Below are positions 14,373 to 15,297 of a stretch of DNA of 15,297 nt, piece after piece. This DNA comes from an uncultured Candidatus Saccharibacteria bacterium. GTDB taxonomy: Bacteria; Patescibacteriota; Saccharimonadia; Saccharimonadales; Saccharimonadaceae. The stretch lies in contig CALJRR010000078.1 of assembly GCA_937976315.1 (NCBI GenBank), positions 1-15,297 on the forward strand, given 5' to 3'. A model generated the notes under the pieces. It had not been told where the DNA came from. It saw only the letters and a list, made by a program, of their open reading frames with translations, and ran no database searches. Every line of letters starts with the position of its first letter. Position 1 is the first letter of the stretch. Both the position numbers and the translations under genes were made by a program.

Positions 14373-14448
14373 GCCGTTGTAGCTCAGCTGGTAGAGCAGC
14401 TCATTCGTAACGAGCAGGTCGCTGGTTCAAGCCCAGTCAACGGCTCCA
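14373..14448 (+). tRNA. tRNA-Thr(CGT)
   Basis: A 76-nt cloverleaf. Acceptor GCCGTTG pairs fully with CAACGGC, D arm GCTC/GAGC, anticodon arm GCTCA/CGAGC (innermost A-C mismatch) with loop TTCGTAA giving anticodon CGT for ACG codons, T arm CTGG/CCAG with TTCAAGC, discriminator T and an encoded CCA. The next start codon comes 4 nt after CCA. Confidence 0.95.
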
Positions 14449-14452
14449 TTTT

Positions 14453-14830
14453 ATGAAAGACACTATAAAGAAATCGATAAAAATTGTTTTTAGCGACAGG
14501 ACTGTGGCAACTCTTTTGATCGTTAACGTTGTTGTGGCTATTGTTGTATCTATATTTTTAGGATCATCAATAAAACATAGCGAGGCTCAGGTTATTACGC
14601 GCTACACTACGTATGGTGATGCGAATTTTTATAGGAGCCATTGGTCTAGTTTATTTAGCTATATCGCATTAGCGTTTATGATAGTTTTTGGCCACTCTGC
14701 GCTGAGCGTCAAGTTAATTTCACTAGAGAAGCGAAGCTTGGCTATATTTCTTTTGTGGTTGACGTTGGGTATTTTAGCTATTTTAGCTATTTTAGCCTAT
14801 TCTATAATTAAAATTGCATCGATAGGATAA
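14453..14830 (+). CDS. Small three-helix membrane protein, unknown function
   Basis: Protein of 125 residues that I do not recognise. A basic start (MKDTIKKSIK) is followed by helices at about 17-37, 66-86 and 94-122, with an extracellular-side loop HSEAQVITRYTTYGDANFYRSHW between the first two (about 41-64). There are no Cys. The ATG lies 4 nt after the tRNA-Thr CCA with no Shine-Dalgarno, so it should be made from the tRNA transcript. Its stop is 3 bases before the glycosyltransferase start, so the two are likely co-transcribed and may work together. The third helix holds an exact 9-base triplicate coding (ILA) three times. Confidence 0.75.
   Translation: MKDTIKKSIKIVFSDRTVATLLIVNVVVAIVVSIFLGSSIKHSEAQVITRYTTYGDANFYRSHWSSLFSYIALAFMIVFGHSALSVKLISLEKRSLAIFLLWLTLGILAILAILAYSIIKIASIG
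14770..14796 (+). repeat. Triplicate 9-base tandem repeat
   Basis: Three exact, adjacent copies of TATTTTAGC inside the last membrane helix of the small membrane protein. Being a multiple of three, gain or loss of a unit keeps the frame and would lengthen or shorten the helix by three residues (ILA). Confidence 0.85.
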
Positions 14831-14833
14831 TAT

Positions 14834-15297
14834 ATGGACATTGAGATTCCACTTGGTAAACGAACGAAAAAATATCGTTTTCTTGAGATGCTTCCTGGGC
14901 TGCTAAGTTATGGCGCTATTGTTCTTCTGGTTATCTTATCCATAGTAAGTCCCGTTTTAGCATCAATTTATTTGTTGACTATAATACTAATTGCTTTTGT
15001 AAAAACAATAGCTATCAGCTATAGAGTGGTTAATGGTCATAATAATATGGAAAAAGCCTCAAAAGTCGACTGGAATGAGCGGCTGTCTGATTTGGAAAAT
15101 CCAAAGGAGGCATATTCTAGGCTGAGAGATAATCAATCTAAGGAGTTGTTATATCAACAACATGTAGACAATCTAAGATTTATGTCTGCCGCGGAAGATG
15201 GGTATTATCCTAAGCCAAGTAATATTTACAACGCTCTTATTATGCCTGCATACAACGAGAGTATAGAAGTGATTGAGCCTGCTCTTAAATCAGTTTT
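14834..15297 (+). CDS. Membrane-associated glycosyltransferase family 2 (3' partial)
   Basis: The first 154 codons of a gene cut by the window end, with no stop. This stretch was translated directly from ATG 14834, which follows AGGA at 14824-14827 within the end of the gene before. Two membrane helices lie near 22-40 and 44-64, then a hydrophilic, charged linker (about 65-128), then ALIMPAYNES (134-143), the first beta strand and nucleotide-sugar-binding start of GT-A family 2 enzymes. N-terminal helices before the GT domain suggest a cell-surface polysaccharide or glycolipid synthase. The DxD and acceptor motifs would be beyond the window, so substrate is unknown. Confidence 0.75.
   Translation, partial: MDIEIPLGKRTKKYRFLEMLPGLLSYGAIVLLVILSIVSPVLASIYLLTIILIAFVKTIAISYRVVNGHNNMEKASKVDWNERLSDLENPKEAYSRLRDNQSKELLYQQHVDNLRFMSAAEDGYYPKPSNIYNALIMPAYNESIEVIEPALKSV

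Noticed and set aside
1..15297. CRISPR array, IS element, rRNA or riboswitch
   Set aside because: No regularly spaced repeats, transposase motifs, rRNA segments or conserved riboswitch cores were found on reading both strands.

Overview
The window looks like a chromosomal piece of a Patescibacteria/CPR bacterium, most likely a Candidatus Saccharibacterium (TM7). This is an inference from four things: the compact type IV pilus (T4P) locus with a PilM-N-O platform but no PilP or PilQ, the GDT(L/I)VEVL-type minor prepilin, the long CPR-like nucleoside diphosphate kinase, and genes packed with almost no spacing. Base composition is moderate. TGA ends several genes at ATGA overlaps, so the standard bacterial code is used, which argues against the UGA-Gly candidate phyla. 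There is no mobile element, CRISPR array or rRNA. No gene-free stretch exceeds 300 bases.

Region 1 (about 1-8000) is the pilus core. It runs pilM (5' end cut by the window), pilN, a pilO-like gene, a 76-residue single-helix protein in the place where diderms have pilP, pilB (extension ATPase), pilT (retraction ATPase) and pilC (platform). These genes overlap or nearly touch, so they form one operon. The major pilin gene follows with its own candidate promoter and a good Rho-independent terminator, then the prepilin peptidase pilD.

Region 2 (about 8000-11155) has a consensus extended -10 promoter and four overlapping minor-pilin genes in an order and style that recall the GspH-I-J-K / FimU-PilV-W-X tip-priming set. 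The last one lacks Glu at +5, as GspK does. Assembly would run as follows: PilD matures the pilins, PilB drives extension from PilC, PilT drives retraction, the H-I-J-K-like set primes the fibre, and PilM-N-O couples the cytoplasmic motors to the membrane. PilT implies retractile pili, which could serve twitching or host contact in an episymbiont (inference).

Region 3 (11156-12690) holds a XerC/D-type tyrosine recombinase on the minus strand, convergent with the minor-pilin operon by one base, and the divergent ndk gene. Their promoters overlap back to back.

Region 4 (12700-15297) has tRNA-Arg(CCT) followed 5 nt later by a PH-domain membrane protein and a membrane-anchored SurA/PrsA-like protein. 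It then has tRNA-Thr(CGT) followed 4 nt later by a small three-helix membrane protein and a membrane-associated family 2 glycosyltransferase cut by the window end.

The most interesting signal is how little 5' untranslated sequence is present. The recombinase promoter predicts a leaderless mRNA, the minor-pilin promoter predicts a 2-3 nt leader, and the two tRNA genes each end 4-5 nt before the start codon of a membrane-protein gene. In those two cases tRNA 3' processing itself would create a nearly leaderless mRNA.
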